DNA of 20,628 bases from DATGWF01 sp035299585 (GCA_035299585.1 DATGWF010000037.1:1-20628), one strand, 5' to 3'; numbered from the stretch's first letter, positions 7,630 through 15,504 are shown. A program made the numbers and translations. Notes: a model not told the origin generated them from the sequence alone.

Positions 7630-7635
7630 GGCCTC

Positions 7636-8985
7636 ATGACTGCCTCAGTGGATCAACAGCGCAAAATCGTTACCGCCATTCCCGGCCCCAAGTCGGAAGC
7701 ACTGCACGCTCGCCGCACCGCAGTGGTGTCGAGCGGCGTCGGAACCTCGCTCGGTGTCTACATTGAGCGCGCTCACGGTGCGGTCATCGTCGACGTCGAC
7801 GGCAACCACTTCCTCGACTTCGGCGGCGGCATCGGCGTCATGACCATCGGCCACACGCACGAGGCCGTCGTGGCAGCCGCCAAGGAGCAGCTTGAGCGCG
7901 TAACTCACACACTGTTTACGGTCACCCCCTACGAGCCGTATGTCCGCGTGTGTGAGCTGCTCGCCAAGCACACCCCCGGCGATCACGCGAAGAAGTCCGT
8001 TCTCGTGAATTCCGGCTCCGAGGCTGTCGAAAATGGCGTGAAGATTGCCCGAAAGTACACCGGGCGCCGCGCAATCGCGGTGCTCGAGCACGGCTACCAC
8101 GGTCGTACCAACCTCACCATGACGATGAACTACAAGCCGTACCCGTACGCAACGGGAATGGGTCCGCTCGCGAGCGACATCTTCCACGCTCCGGGCAGCT
8201 ACCCGTTCCGTGACGGTCTGACCGGCGAGGAGGCTGCGGCCCGCACCATCCTCTACCTCGAGAAGCACGTTGGCGCCGTAGACCTGGCCGCCGTCGTGGC
8301 CGAACCCATCCAGGGCGAGGGCGGCTTCATGGTCGCAGCCGACGGCTACTTCCAGCGCATCCAGGACTGGTGCACCGCAAACGGTGTCGTCATGATCGCC
8401 GACGAGGTCCAGTCCGGCATCGCTCGAAGCGGAGCCTTCTATGCGAGCGAACTGCACGGTTGGGTTCCCGACCTCGTTCTCACCGCAAAGGGAATCGCCG
8501 GCGGTATGCCCATCGCAGCGGTGACGGGTCGCGCCGAAATCATGGATTCGGTTCACCCGGGTGGCCTGGGTGGCACCTTCGGCGGCAACCCGGTGTCCTG
8601 TGCGGCCGCCGTTGCCGTCCTTGAGACCATTGAGCGAGACAACCTCACGGCCGAAGCCCGCCGGATCGAGAACAGCCTGACAACGGGCCTCAAGGCGCTG
8701 CAGGCAAAGTACCCCATCATCGGGGACGTCCGCGGTCGCGGCGCCATGATTGCCATCGAGTTTGTTCAGCCCGGTACGGCCGAGTCGACCAAGGTGCCCG
8801 AGACCGACGTTGTACCGTTCGTGGTCAACCACGCTGCACAGCAGGGTGTTCTGCTGCTGAGCGCTGGCACCTACAACAACGTGGTTCGCTTCTTGCCGAG
8901 TCTGGCGATGACCGACGACCTCATTGCGGACGCACTTTCGGTCCTCGACGAGGCTCTCGCCGCATATACCGAGCAGGCTCGTTGA
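7636..8985 (+). CDS. gabT: 4-aminobutyrate transaminase (class III aminotransferase)
   Basis: PLP enzyme expected to transfer the amino group of 4-aminobutyrate to 2-oxoglutarate, giving succinate semialdehyde and glutamate; cytosolic. The 449-residue length is usual for GabT. Class III motifs are all present: NSGSEAVENGVKIAR (residues 125-139), EHGYHGRT (151-158), EPIQGEGG (223-230) with the GabT-type Q-G-E-G-G, DEVQSG (256-261) with the cofactor aspartate D256, and the Schiff-base lysine K285 in LTAKGIAGGMP. TFGGNPVSCAA closes the active site. The stop overlaps the next gene's TTG start, so transaminase and asparaginase are coupled. No succinate-semialdehyde dehydrogenase is in the window. 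A related omega-amino-acid substrate (for example 5-aminovalerate) is possible, since GabT often takes both. Confidence 0.92.
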   Translation: MTASVDQQRKIVTAIPGPKSEALHARRTAVVSSGVGTSLGVYIERAHGAVIVDVDGNHFLDFGGGIGVMTIGHTHEAVVAAAKEQLERVTHTLFTVTPYEPYVRVCELLAKHTPGDHAKKSVLVNSGSEAVENGVKIARKYTGRRAIAVLEHGYHGRTNLTMTMNYKPYPYATGMGPLASDIFHAPGSYPFRDGLTGEEAAARTILYLEKHVGAVDLAAVVAEPIQGEGGFMVAADGYFQRIQDWCTANGVVMIADEVQSGIARSGAFYASELHGWVPDLVLTAKGIAGGMPIAAVTGRAEIMDSVHPGGLGGTFGGNPVSCAAAVAVLETIERDNLTAEARRIENSLTTGLKALQAKYPIIGDVRGRGAMIAIEFVQPGTAESTKVPETDVVPFVVNHAAQQGVLLLSAGTYNNVVRFLPSLAMTDDLIADALSVLDEALAAYTEQAR

Positions 8986-9992
8986 TCGGTACGTTCTCGG
9001 GCGACGATGCCGTCGAAATCGGCGTTGTCACACGGGATGGATTCGCTGAGTCTCGGCATCTGGGTTCGGCCGTGGTGCTCTCGGCGGACGGCGAGATTCA
9101 GGCGAGTTATGGCTCACCCGAGACCCCGGTCTATCCGCGCTCGGCATTGAAGCCGTTCATTGCCGTAGCGGTCCTCACGAGCGGCGTCACCTTGCGCGGT
9201 GAGGACGCAGCCATCATCACTTCGAGCCACACCGGTACGGCATTGCACGTGAATCGCGTCCGCGGTGTCCTCGAACGATTTGGGCTTGATGAGCGCGCCC
9301 TGCTGTGTCCGCTGATGCTCCCGGAAAATGCAGACGCGTCCGCGCATGTCCTTCGATCCGGAGGCGGCCCACTCCCAATCACGCACGGCTGTTCCGGAAA
9401 GCACGCCGGGCTGCTCGCGGCGTGCGTCGTCAACGAGTGGCCCACCCATTCGTATCTTGAACATGAACATCCACTGCAGGTGCGTATTCGTGAGGTCATC
9501 GAACGGCTTACCGGCGAACGACCCACGGCTCCGACCGGTGATGGTTGCGGCACTCCCCTGTACGCCCTCAGCCTGACCGGGCTTGCGCGGGGAATGCAAC
9601 GCGTTGCCCGCTCAACCGAGCAGTCGCCGTTTGCCCTGCACCGTGAGGCAGGCGCGCTTGGCCAGGCGATTCGGGAGAACCCGGTCATCATTCGCGGACC
9701 GGGCGAGCCGGAAAGCATCGCTATCGAGCGGCTCGGTGTGGTGTCAAAGCTCGGATTCGAAGGCGTTCAGACCATGGTGGCGCCGAACGGAACCGCTGTC
9801 GCGCTCAAGACGCTCGATGGTTCGCTGCGTCCAGGGGTTCCGGTTGCACTCGCGCTCCTGGCCGAGCACGGCGCGCTTGACCACGCTGCGGTCGCCGAGA
9901 CGCTTGACATCGTCGCACCACGATTCAGCGCGGGAAATCGACTCGCGGGTCGGCTCATTCCGTCCATCGGGGCACAGCTGATTCGGGCGTAG
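8982..9992 (+). CDS. L-asparaginase, Rhizobium etli type II family
   Basis: Hydrolyses L-asparagine to aspartate and ammonia; cytosolic, no signal peptide. The 336-residue protein belongs to the asparaginase family typified by R. etli AsnA/ReAV (Asparaginase_II), not the E. coli AnsA/B type. Visible key residues match that family: S54 and K57 in YPRSALKPF (51-59), S81-S82 in ITSSHTG (79-85), and the zinc-site candidates C137, K140 and C189 in GCSGKHAG (136-143) and DGCGTP (187-192). Translation starts at TTG (8982-8984), overlapping the gabT stop as TTGA with only a weak GAGCAGG upstream; the family N-terminus (VEIGVVTRDGFAESRHLGSAVVL) begins a few codons later, so a much later start is unlikely. 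With gabT it forms an amino-acid nitrogen scavenging pair. Confidence 0.9.
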   Translation: MIGTFSGDDAVEIGVVTRDGFAESRHLGSAVVLSADGEIQASYGSPETPVYPRSALKPFIAVAVLTSGVTLRGEDAAIITSSHTGTALHVNRVRGVLERFGLDERALLCPLMLPENADASAHVLRSGGGPLPITHGCSGKHAGLLAACVVNEWPTHSYLEHEHPLQVRIREVIERLTGERPTAPTGDGCGTPLYALSLTGLARGMQRVARSTEQSPFALHREAGALGQAIRENPVIIRGPGEPESIAIERLGVVSKLGFEGVQTMVAPNGTAVALKTLDGSLRPGVPVALALLAEHGALDHAAVAETLDIVAPRFSAGNRLAGRLIPSIGAQLIRA

Positions 9993-10020
9993 TCGAGACG
10001 ATTGTCGTCCGAGTGCCTGC

Positions 10021-12357
10021 TCAGTGCACCGTTCGACCGAGGATGTCGAGGCTGACCCGCTCGGGCACACCTGAACTGCCGATCGTCCAGGCTTCGCCAG
10101 CTTGGAGCACTGGCGGCAACTCACGCTGTCGTCGAATTGCACGAACGTCCGAGAGGTGCCCATCGGCAATGAGGACATCGTCTTCATCCTCCAGACTGGT
10201 CAGCGCGGAGCGGTGGTTGAGCCAATGCTCAATGGATCCGACGATTAATCGGATCCCGTCACGCGGGGCATTTCGAAGCTCGAGAAACTCGTCTGCAAAA
10301 CGCGGAACGGGGTTCACTGCCCACCCGCTCGCTTCGGCCATTCGCACGAATTCCGGACCGCGATCGGTGATCACGCATGACAGGCCGCGGGGCACCCACA
10401 CGGGTGCGGGTGCCGAAGTGGGCGCGCGCCACTCGCTGGGGACGACAAAGCAGTGGGCGTCCGAGATTCGGAACATTCCCGGGGCCACCAGTTCGAAGGC
10501 GTCGGCACACATCCCATCGAGAGAGGCGCGGCGTCGCGCACTCACAACCAGTTGGAGCCCCTGACGACGGCTCACCGACCGCACGCGATCGAGGAATCCC
10601 TGGCGGTACTCGGGGTCAAGCCCGGCCACAATGTCGTCGAGGTCGTCGATGAGAAGCCACGAACATGGTGAATCGACTGCCTGGCGAACGCCTGCCCATG
10701 CGGCCGCAAGATTGTCGCTCGAGAGCCATGACACGCCTTCACCGCGATGGACGGCGGCCTCAGCGATACGCCGGAGCATGCCGGTCTTTCCGAAGCCTGG
10801 ACCGCCGACGACAGCGAGTGGACCTCGGCCGGCAACGTCTACGGCGCGGTAGCGTCGCCGTTCGACGTCGTCAACGATTGCGACAGCTCCTGGGCCGAAT
10901 TTCGCCGCCACCTGGCGGACTCGCTCGGGCGAGTCAAGCGGTGGCAGCCAGGGAGCAGTGGCGGCGTCGGAGTGCACATGTGTCTGGCACAGTTCCGCAA
11001 TTTGTACTGGAGTTGTCGGAGTCACTCGCCACTGGGAAATGCCTCGTTCGTCACGCGAGACGATCTCCCCCGGTACCTGCAGGGTGCTCGCGACCGGACT
11101 GCCAAGGATGGCTTGACTCTCCGAAGCGTCGAGCACGCGCAAACACAAACGTAGGCCGCAGTTTGCAGTGATGGTTTCGCGGACGGACCGACTCGGGTGC
11201 TGTGTGGCGAGGATAAGGTGAATGCCGAGCGCGCGCCCTCGAGCCGCAATGTCCGCACAGACAGAGTTCGCCAGTTCGGACTGTTGAACGAGGACCTGAT
11301 ACTCGTCGATGAGCACCACGAGCCGAGGAAGAGCGCCGTGCGGAGCGGTGGCAACATCACTCACATTGAGCTCGAGGAGTGCCCGCTCACGGCGCACGAT
11401 CTCCGACTGGAGTGCGCGAAATACCCGATCGAGTTGATGGCGGCTGAGGTCGGTGACGACATCAGCCACGTGGGGCAGCTGTGCGACATCGCGAAATCCG
11501 GTGCCCCCTTTGAAATCAAACACGACGACCTGCAGTTCTTTCGGTGTGAGTCGGGTGGCCATCGCCACAATCCAAGCGCGGAGGAACTCGGTCTTGCCGC
11601 TCCCCGTTGCACCGCCCACGAGCGCGTGCGGCGCGGAAGCGAGGTCGATGGCGTGAGGCAGACCGGCAGCTCCGAGCCCGAGGTCAACCGCGAGACCGCC
11701 CCCCGCCGCCTCGGCACCACGCGGCTGGTGTGCCTCAAGCCACCGTCGTGCGGTTTCCTCTGCGAGGTAATGCGGAACGAAGGGGCGTGGGCGCTCGGGG
11801 CCCACGCTGAGTGTCGCGCACGAGGCCGGTCCGAGGGTGACGACGGCATCGCAGGAGCCGAGCTCTGACACTCGCTCCGCACAAGAGACGCTCCCGCGTG
11901 TCGCTCCATACACCTGCTGCACCGTCACGCTTCGGGCAAAAGCAACCCTCAGTGCCTCCGGACCGACGACTCCGATGCGGGCGTCACTGGCACAGGTCAT
12001 CGGGCCGGCCGGTGTGGCACCCAAGACAATGCGTGTGATGCGATGTTGGGCATGCGGAGCCTCGCCAGCCAGAATCCTCGGGACCGCGAACACTTCAGAC
12101 CACGCCTCCTCGCGTGCGCGCTCGCGAATCCGTTCGGCTTCCTCTTGCTCGAGGCTGGCTCTGAGCTCCGCGTCGCCGAGCTCGCTCGCCCGCGATGCGC
12201 GTTCGCTGCGCCGTCGATCCAGGCGCTGGGCGACCACACCGAGCGGTCCGAGCGCGGCAAACATGAGAGAGAACGGGGATTGTGTGATGAGCCACAACGC
12301 GAGAGCACCGAGCACCGGCGTGAGGGTGGCCCAAATAGGAAATGGGGCGCGCTTCAT
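10021..12357 (-). CDS. Short EccC-like FtsK/SpoIIIE ATPase, membrane-anchored
   Basis: A 778-residue protein of the FtsK/SpoIIIE ATPase superfamily. Residues 6-25 and 29-44 are two predicted membrane helices, then a charged coiled segment (45-90). The first ATPase domain has Walker A GGATGSGKTE (248-257), FDFKGGTGF (280-288), Walker B LVVLIDE (346-352) and the sensor-like ATQHPS plus ANCGLRLCLRVLD block (384-410), all as in EccC/YukB of type VII secretion. A second, divergent domain has Walker A GGPGFGKTG (518-526) and LLIDDLDD (568-575), with D in place of the usual catalytic E. EccC is generally about 1,200-1,400 residues with three ATPase domains, so this is much shorter and lacks one. No WXG100 substrate, EccB/D/E or mycosin is in the window. 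It lies 117 bases downstream of a PP2C phosphatase on the same strand. Function is unknown: a stand-alone translocation motor or a DNA pump are both possible. Confidence 0.83.
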   Translation of the reverse strand: MKRAPFPIWATLTPVLGALALWLITQSPFSLMFAALGPLGVVAQRLDRRRSERASRASELGDAELRASLEQEEAERIRERAREEAWSEVFAVPRILAGEAPHAQHRITRIVLGATPAGPMTCASDARIGVVGPEALRVAFARSVTVQQVYGATRGSVSCAERVSELGSCDAVVTLGPASCATLSVGPERPRPFVPHYLAEETARRWLEAHQPRGAEAAGGGLAVDLGLGAAGLPHAIDLASAPHALVGGATGSGKTEFLRAWIVAMATRLTPKELQVVVFDFKGGTGFRDVAQLPHVADVVTDLSRHQLDRVFRALQSEIVRRERALLELNVSDVATAPHGALPRLVVLIDEYQVLVQQSELANSVCADIAARGRALGIHLILATQHPSRSVRETITANCGLRLCLRVLDASESQAILGSPVASTLQVPGEIVSRDERGISQWRVTPTTPVQIAELCQTHVHSDAATAPWLPPLDSPERVRQVAAKFGPGAVAIVDDVERRRYRAVDVAGRGPLAVVGGPGFGKTGMLRRIAEAAVHRGEGVSWLSSDNLAAAWAGVRQAVDSPCSWLLIDDLDDIVAGLDPEYRQGFLDRVRSVSRRQGLQLVVSARRRASLDGMCADAFELVAPGMFRISDAHCFVVPSEWRAPTSAPAPVWVPRGLSCVITDRGPEFVRMAEASGWAVNPVPRFADEFLELRNAPRDGIRLIVGSIEHWLNHRSALTSLEDEDDVLIADGHLSDVRAIRRQRELPPVLQAGEAWTIGSSGVPERVSLDILGRTVH

Positions 12358-12440
12358 CGATTGAGCACATCATTTCGAGAGGCGGAAATCGCACACCCTC
12401 CGGCTGCGTCTTGCTACCGTCCAGCTTTGCGGGATGTGCA

Positions 12441-12464
12441 GAATCGGTCTCACCGATTCGGTGA
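12441..12464. repeat. Two overlapping palindromes between phosphatase and ATPase genes
   Basis: GAATCGGT-CTC-ACCGATTC (12441-12459, perfect 8-base arms) overlaps TCACCGA-T-TCGGTGA (12450-12464, perfect 7-base arms). The shared middle arm means only one hairpin can form at a time. They begin 10 bases after the phosphatase stop (minus strand) and no T-run follows. They could be a processing or attenuation hairpin, or a dimeric-protein operator. Confidence 0.5.
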
Positions 12465-12474
12465 CATCGATCCG

Positions 12475-13230
12475 TCAGTCCGTGATGCGGAGAACCACGA
12501 GGGTGACGTTGTCTCGACCGCCGTTCTGCAAAGCCGCGTCGAGGAGCGACTCAGCGGCGTGAGCCGGGTCGACGGCGTGCTCGAGGAAGTGGCTGAGCCC
12601 ATACGAGGTGAGCTCTTTGGTCAGCCCGTCTGAACACACGAGGTACCAGTCGCCCGACGCGACGGCGTGACGCACACTGTCAGGGAGCGGGTCGTCGTAG
12701 AAGCCAACGGCTCGAGTGATGACATTCGCGTGCGGGTGCGACTCGGCATCCTCGCTCGCGAGCTCGCCCGCATCAACGAGGTCCTGCACGACCGAGTGGT
12801 CCCGAGTGAGCTGCTCGAGGTCGCCCTCTCGAAAGCGGTACACCCGTGAATCTCCGATGTTGAAAACGGTCACTGCGGGTTCGGCATCGTGCAGAAAGAT
12901 GCCGCTGACGGTTGTGCCCGATCCCGGGTCGACGCCGGTCTCAGCGAGATCCGCCACGGCACCGCGCAACGCGGAAACAACGTCGTCTTCGCTGACGGTT
13001 CGACCCTGCAACTCTGAGAGCCGCTCGACGACGCACGCGCTGGCGACCTCTCCCGCTTCGTGCCCGCCCATGCCATCCGCGACGGCGAACACCGGCGGAG
13101 TTGCCACCGCGGCGTCCTCGTTGATTTCGCGGCGACGGCCAACATCGGTTCGCGTGGCCCAGTGCACGCGGAGCGGTGTGCCGGCAACAGGCCAGTCGAA
13201 CGAACCGGTGTCACCACCCTTGATGGTCAT
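12475..13230 (-). CDS. PP2C-family Ser/Thr protein phosphatase
   Basis: A 251-residue, soluble, metal-dependent phosphatase domain with nothing else attached. Metal-binding and catalytic motifs are complete: GRRREINED (31-39, with E38 and D39), VADGMGGHEAGE (50-61), GSGTTVSG (103-110), NIGDSRVYR (124-132), TRDHS (142-146), CSDGLT (199-204) and GGRDNVTLV (237-245). By family it removes phosphate from Ser/Thr residues set by PknB-type kinases, but no kinase or FHA protein is in the window. The ATG (13228-13230) is preceded by GGGGA about five bases upstream. It is the upstream gene of a probable pair with the EccC-like ATPase and is divergent from the Lrp regulator across 210 bases. The family call is secure; the substrate is unknown. 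Confidence 0.95.
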   Translation of the reverse strand: MTIKGGDTGSFDWPVAGTPLRVHWATRTDVGRRREINEDAAVATPPVFAVADGMGGHEAGEVASACVVERLSELQGRTVSEDDVVSALRGAVADLAETGVDPGSGTTVSGIFLHDAEPAVTVFNIGDSRVYRFREGDLEQLTRDHSVVQDLVDAGELASEDAESHPHANVITRAVGFYDDPLPDSVRHAVASGDWYLVCSDGLTKELTSYGLSHFLEHAVDPAHAAESLLDAALQNGGRDNVTLVVLRITD

Positions 13231-13283
13231 CGCGTCCCCGATTCACCGATCACTGCATCACAACCTGGGGTACGCACCACGCG

Positions 13284-13289
13284 AGTCTA
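13284..13289 (-). promoter_or_regulatory. Possible -10 box upstream of the phosphatase gene
   Basis: TAGACT on the minus strand lies 53 bases before the phosphatase ATG. It fits TANNNT but has no matching -35 box, so it is a weak candidate. The rest of 13231-13405 shows no clear feature. Confidence 0.25.
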
Positions 13290-13405
13290 CCGTTGCCGGA
13301 AGCTGCACAGAGCGGCGAGTCATTGCGCTGGATGGGTGCTCCGTAGTGATTTGCGTCGATTGCTTTGGAATTCGTTGTGAAATGTCACCCCGCCGACGGA
13401 TTCCC

Positions 13406-13434
13406 TTGCCATCGGCATTCTTGACTGAGAGAAT
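13406..13434 (+). promoter_or_regulatory. Putative promoter of the Lrp-aminotransferase operon
   Basis: TTGCCA (13406-13411), a 17-base spacer and GAGAAT (13429-13434), which ends six bases before the ATG at 13441. The -35 matches TTGACA at five of six bases. There is no ribosome site, so a leaderless message is inferred. Autoregulation by the Lrp protein is plausible because the family often binds its own promoter; I see no certain operator. Confidence 0.5.
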
Positions 13435-13440
13435 CGCATT

Positions 13441-13920
13441 ATGCCCAGTCATTCAACCGCAGTGAGACGAACGCCTCACCTCGATGCCGCCTCGAAGGCA
13501 ATCATCGAGCAGCTTCAGGCTGACGGTCGACGGTCGTATGCCGAAATCGGGAAGGCGGTCGGCCTCTCAGAGGCTGCCGTTCGCCAGCGAGTACAGAAGC
13601 TCACTGACTCCGGATTCATGCAGATCGTCGCGGTGACGGACCCGCTACAAATGGGGTTTACTCGCCAGGCAATGATTGGGATTCGCGCGACGGGAGATAC
13701 TCGGGAGCTTGCGGACCAACTTGCCGCAATCCCGGAAATCGAATACGTCGTCTTGACGGGCGGCAGCTTCGACCTCATGGTCGAGGTGGTGTGTGAGAAC
13801 GACGAGGATCTCCTCGCTTTGCTCAACAGCACCATCCGCACGTTACCGGGAGTGGCGAGCACGGAAACGTTCGTCTACCTACGACTGCATAAGCAGTTCT
13901 ATAACTGGGGAACCAGGTAA
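13441..13920 (+). CDS. Lrp/AsnC family transcriptional regulator
   Basis: A 159-residue DNA-binding regulator. The N-terminal part (about 13-70) is an AsnC-type winged helix with LDAASKAIIEQLQADGR and the recognition helix region LSEAAVRQRVQKL (42-54); the C-terminal RAM ligand-binding sandwich (about 75-150) includes the family hallmark GSFDLMVEV (107-115). Proteins of this family form dimers to octamers and respond to amino acids. The aminotransferase gene follows after 14 bases with its own ribosome site, so the regulator very likely controls that gene and senses its substrate or a product. It is divergent from the phosphatase gene. The exact ligand cannot be read from the sequence. Confidence 0.94.
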   Translation: MPSHSTAVRRTPHLDAASKAIIEQLQADGRRSYAEIGKAVGLSEAAVRQRVQKLTDSGFMQIVAVTDPLQMGFTRQAMIGIRATGDTRELADQLAAIPEIEYVVLTGGSFDLMVEVVCENDEDLLALLNSTIRTLPGVASTETFVYLRLHKQFYNWGTR

Positions 13921-13927
13921 GGAAGAG
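13919..13927 (+). promoter_or_regulatory. Ribosome binding site of the second aminotransferase
   Basis: AAGGAAGAG begins in the stop codon of the Lrp gene and ends seven bases before the ATG at 13935, fixing that start and indicating an operon. Confidence 0.7.
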
Positions 13928-13934
13928 ATACATC

Positions 13935-15317
13935 ATGACCACCAGCTACGACACTGCAGCGCTGCAGGCGAAGGCGAAGGACCACTTGTGGATGCACTTC
14001 GCTCGCCAGTCGGCGATGGATTCCGGCGTACCGGTCATCGTCAAGGGTGAAGGTCACCACATTTATGACTCGGAAGGCCGCAAGTACTTCGACGGCATTT
14101 CCGGTCTGTTCACCGTGAATGCCGGTCACGGCCGCGAGCGCCTCGCTCGCGTGGCCGCCGAGCAGATGAAAGAGCTTGCGTACTTCCCGGTCTGGTCGTA
14201 CGCCCACCCGCCGGCGATCGAACTCGCCGACCGACTTGCGAGCTACGCACCGGGCGACCTCAACAAGGTGTTCTTCTCCACCGGTGGTGGCGAAGCGGTC
14301 GAGACCGCGTTCAAGCTCGCGAAGTACTACTGGAAGCTCAAGGGCAAGCCCATGAAGCACAAGGTGATTTCGCGCGCGGTCGCTTACCACGGCACCCACC
14401 AGGGCGCGCTGTCGATCACCGGTATTCCGGCGATGAAGGCCATGTATGAGCCGCTCGTTCCTTCGACGTTCCGTGTGCCCAACACGAACTTCTACCGCGC
14501 CGAGGAAATGGGTGCGCCGTCGGAGAACCTCGAGGAATTTGGCTACTGGGCCGCTGAGCGCATTCGCGAAATGATCGAGATGGAGCACCCGGACACGGTG
14601 GCGGCGGTCTTCCTCGAACCAGTGCAGAACTCCGGTGGTGCGTTCACGCCTCCCCCGGGCTACTTCAAGCGCGTGCGTGAAATCTGTGACGAGTACGACG
14701 TCCTGCTGGTGAGCGACGAGACCATTTGTGCGTTCGGTCGCGTGGGCAACATGTTTGCCTGCAACACCTACGACTACGTCCCGGACATGATCACCTGTGC
14801 GAAAGCCATGACGAGTGGATACGCTCCCATCGGCGCGACGATCATCAGCGACCGCCTCTACGAGCCCTTCGCGCACGGAACGACCACGTTCTACCACGGT
14901 TACACCTTCGCCGGTCACCCGGTGTCGGCCGCGGTGGCGCTGGAGAACCTCAACATTTTTGAGGAAGAGAAGCTCAACGAGCGGGTTCGCGAGAATTCGC
15001 CGCTGTTCCGGGCCGAGCTCGAAAAGCTGCACGACCTCGACATCGTCGGTGACGTGCGCGGCGACGGCTACTTCTTCGCAATCGAACTGGTCAAGGACAA
15101 GAAGACCCGCGAGACCTTCAACGACGAGGAATCCGAGCGCTTGCTGCGCGGGTATCTCTCGAAGGCGCTGTGGGATGCCGGCCTCTACTGCCGTGCGGAC
15201 GATCGTGGAGACCCCGTCGTGCAGTTCGCGCCGCCGCTGACCATCGGCCCCGCCGAGTTCGCCGAACTCAGCTCGACGCTCCGTTCGGTGCTTGTCGAGG
15301 GTATGAACCGGCTCTAG
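13935..15317 (+). CDS. Class III aminotransferase, putative amine/omega-amino acid:pyruvate type
   Basis: A 460-residue PLP transaminase. It resembles the SpuC / beta-alanine-pyruvate group more than GabT: LFTVNAGHG near the start (58-66), STGGGEAVETA (115-125), a WKLKGKP insertion (133-139), EPVQNSGG (228-235, lacking the GabT Q-G-E-G-G), DETICAFGR (261-269) with cofactor aspartate D261, and Schiff-base lysine K290 in TCAKAMTSGYAPIG. FYHGYTFAGHPVSAA (319-333) is also typical of the pyruvate-using group. Likely substrates are putrescine, beta-alanine or another terminal amine with pyruvate as acceptor; this is an inference from family resemblance. It is cotranscribed with the Lrp regulator and followed by a strong terminator. 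AFGR in place of the commoner GFGR is a small oddity. Confidence 0.9.
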   Translation: MTTSYDTAALQAKAKDHLWMHFARQSAMDSGVPVIVKGEGHHIYDSEGRKYFDGISGLFTVNAGHGRERLARVAAEQMKELAYFPVWSYAHPPAIELADRLASYAPGDLNKVFFSTGGGEAVETAFKLAKYYWKLKGKPMKHKVISRAVAYHGTHQGALSITGIPAMKAMYEPLVPSTFRVPNTNFYRAEEMGAPSENLEEFGYWAAERIREMIEMEHPDTVAAVFLEPVQNSGGAFTPPPGYFKRVREICDEYDVLLVSDETICAFGRVGNMFACNTYDYVPDMITCAKAMTSGYAPIGATIISDRLYEPFAHGTTTFYHGYTFAGHPVSAAVALENLNIFEEEKLNERVRENSPLFRAELEKLHDLDIVGDVRGDGYFFAIELVKDKKTRETFNDEESERLLRGYLSKALWDAGLYCRADDRGDPVVQFAPPLTIGPAEFAELSSTLRSVLVEGMNRL

Positions 15318-15354
15318 GCGAGCGAAGCCAGCGACCAGCCGGCCAATCGCCGTG

Positions 15355-15394
15355 AAACGTTCCGGGAGTGCACATCGCACTCCCGGAACGTTTT
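15355..15394 (+). terminator. Rho-independent terminator of the Lrp-aminotransferase operon
   Basis: A perfect 17-base inverted repeat, 15355-15371 and 15377-15393, with a five-base loop (ACATC) and a four-T run ending at 15394. It lies 37 bases after the aminotransferase stop. The short T-run is common in GC-rich actinobacteria. Confidence 0.9.
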
Positions 15395-15492
15395 CGTATC
15401 CACGGACCGAGATGAGCGTCGTTGCTTCGGATCGGGACGGGAGGGCGCGAACGCTCTCGGCGGGTGCCCAGCTCCTCGGAACCGTCGCGGCG

Positions 15493-15498
15493 TAGGCT
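15493..15498 (+). promoter_or_regulatory. Putative leaderless -10 box (TAGGCT) of the DUF393 gene
   Basis: TAGGCT ends six bases before the GTG at 15505 with GACCTC between and no ribosome site. Nothing else is recognised in 15395-15492. Confidence 0.5.
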
Positions 15499-15504
15499 GA
15501 CCTC

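Noticed and set aside
7645..8832. A 395-codon open frame on the minus strand opposite gabT.
   Set aside because: Same reason: an antisense shadow of a conserved gene, with Asp/Val/Gly-biased composition and no domain.
9993..10020. Small inverted repeat GACGA-TTG-TCGTC in the convergent gap after the asparaginase gene.
   Set aside because: The five-base stem is too short and lacks a T-run, so it is not called as a terminator.
13346..13388. GTGATTT and AAATGTCAC flanking an AT-richer patch upstream of lrp, considered as an Lrp operator.
   Set aside because: The symmetry is imperfect and the arms are about 30 bases apart; Lrp sites are too loose to claim this by eye.
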